Positions 5,700-6,537 of a stretch of 6,537 nt of DNA are shown piece after piece. Every line of letters starts with the position of its first letter. The first letter of the stretch is position 1. Where the stretch lies: positions 1-6,537 of the forward strand of contig JAITOJ010000081.1 of the NCBI GenBank assembly GCA_031290005.1, given 5' to 3'. This DNA comes from Treponema sp. GTDB lineage: Bacteria > Spirochaetota > Spirochaetia > Treponematales > Treponemataceae. The notes under the pieces were generated by a model that was not told where the DNA came from, did no database searches, and saw only the letters and a program-made list of their open reading frames with translations. The translations under genes and the position numbers were made by a program.

Positions 5700-5706
5700 A
5701 CGTCGC

Positions 5707-6537
5707 ATGATTGATTTTTATTCCCTGGGGGCGGCCCAGGAAGTAACCGGCTCAAAGCACATCATGGAAGTGGACGGCCGTTCCTACATGATTGACTGCG
5801 GGGCCTTTCAGGGCAGGCGGGCGGAAGCGGACGCGAAAAACCGGAACTTTCAAATCTCCCCGGACAAACTGGAATCCGTGGTAGTGACCCACGGCCACTA
5901 CGACCACTGCGGACTGCTGCCCCTCCTGGCCAAGAACGGTTACCAGGGCAACATCTACGCCACCCCCGCCACCCGCGACCTGGCGAACCTGATTATGAGC
6001 GACAGCGCCCGGATTCAGGCCCGGGACGCGGAATACCTGAGCAAGCAGGCCCGGCGGGCCGGCAGGAAGTTCAACTGGAAACCCCTCTACAACACCATGG
6101 ACGTGATTGCCGCCACCAACCAGATGATCGGCGTGTCCTATCACCGGCCCCTGTATATCGGGCCGCAGGTAAAGCTGGAATTTTTTGACGCCGGGCACAT
6201 TCTGGGGTCCGCGTACGCCTATTTTACGGTCTCCGGGCAAAAGAACGCCGGGCCGGACGGCGAAATCCGCGTGCTCTACACCGGCGACCTGGGGCGGAAC
6301 AACAAGGCCATTATCCGCGACCCGGCGACCGACATACCCGCCCCGGACTACATCTTTCTAGAAAGCACCTACGGCAACCGCAAACACGAGAATTTGACCA
6401 CCGCTATGGCGGAGCTGGAGCGGATTGTGCGGAAGGCCGTGGCGCGGAAGGGCAAAATCATCATACCCGCCTTTGCCATTGAGCGCACCCAGGAAATCGT
6501 CTATTATCTGCATCTGCTGACGGACAAAAAAAAGATT
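5707..6537 (+). CDS. Metallo-beta-lactamase/beta-CASP ribonuclease (RNase J/CPSF-like), N-terminal part
   Basis: A zinc-dependent hydrolase of the group that includes CPSF73/Ysh1-like proteins and RNase J, which cut or trim RNA. The frame is open to the window end (277 codons). It begins with MIDFYSLGAAQEVTGS, the standard first strand of the family. Metal-binding motif 2 is H62-G-H64-Y-D66-H67, motif 3 is H164 in DAGHILGS, and motif 4 is D194 in YTGDLGR. The beta-CASP motif A is E219 in ESTYGNR, and a PAFAIERTQE segment follows near the edge. The remaining beta-CASP motifs lie beyond the window. The arrangement is closest to the COG1236 (YSH1) type of bacterial protein, inferred to act on RNA in the cytoplasm. 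ATG 5707 fits the family start exactly. An in-frame ATG at 5602 would add 35 residues unlike the family and is not favoured. The promoter lies immediately upstream, and GC content is high again, as in the left part of the window. Confidence 0.93.
   Translation, partial: MIDFYSLGAAQEVTGSKHIMEVDGRSYMIDCGAFQGRRAEADAKNRNFQISPDKLESVVVTHGHYDHCGLLPLLAKNGYQGNIYATPATRDLANLIMSDSARIQARDAEYLSKQARRAGRKFNWKPLYNTMDVIAATNQMIGVSYHRPLYIGPQVKLEFFDAGHILGSAYAYFTVSGQKNAGPDGEIRVLYTGDLGRNNKAIIRDPATDIPAPDYIFLESTYGNRKHENLTTAMAELERIVRKAVARKGKIIIPAFAIERTQEIVYYLHLLTDKKKI

Noticed and set aside
5602..5706. In-frame 35-codon extension of the nuclease gene starting at 5602
   Set aside because: The family begins at the MIDFYSLGAA strand encoded from 5707, a good promoter lies inside the extension, and no ribosome site is well placed before 5602.
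1..6537. CRISPR array, insertion sequence or toxin-antitoxin pair
   Set aside because: No regularly spaced repeats, no transposase frame with terminal repeats, and no paired small genes were seen on either strand.

Overview
The window reads as a compact, GC-rich bacterial chromosome segment. The codon choice, the form of the NAD-dependent DNA ligase and the N-terminus of the asparaginyl-tRNA synthetase remind me of the spirochaete genus Treponema and its uncultured relatives. That placement is a judgement from memory, not a search result. Most of the DNA is ordinary housekeeping sequence.

Left part, minus strand (1-2794): the first 62 codons of asparaginyl-tRNA synthetase (asnS, cut by the left edge), a cation diffusion facilitator (CDF) metal exporter, and a sodium/proline symporter of the PutP type. 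The symporter and the CDF gene are 30 bases apart and probably share one transcript. asnS appears to have its own promoter. A divergent promoter region (about 2795-2978) separates this block from the plus-strand ligA gene.

Middle, plus strand (2920-5138): ligA has a good promoter and a short leader. The only strong Shine-Dalgarno site there serves a five-codon reading frame whose stop overlaps the ligA start (ATGA). This is either a translationally coupled leader peptide or the mark of a one-base frameshift in an A5 run. Next come a tRNA-Thr(UGU) gene with its own promoter and a perfect hairpin terminator that can work on both strands.

Right part (5139-6537): an AT-richer patch carries a small CxC...CxC zinc-ribbon protein on the minus strand, of a kind common in phages and mobile elements, and a 220-base intergenic region rich in inverted repeats. 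One of these repeats looks like an intrinsic terminator with no recognisable gene in front of it. The window ends inside a plus-strand metallo-beta-lactamase/beta-CASP nuclease gene of the RNase J/CPSF type (277 codons visible).

The most notable pattern is that asnS, the zinc-ribbon gene and the beta-CASP nuclease gene each have a recognisable -35/-10 promoter whose -10 box ends only 6-7 bases before the start codon. Transcription would then begin at or next to the ATG, giving leaderless mRNAs. putP, and the mini-frame in front of ligA, have normal Shine-Dalgarno sites. I found no CRISPR array, no insertion sequence and no clear new multi-gene system.
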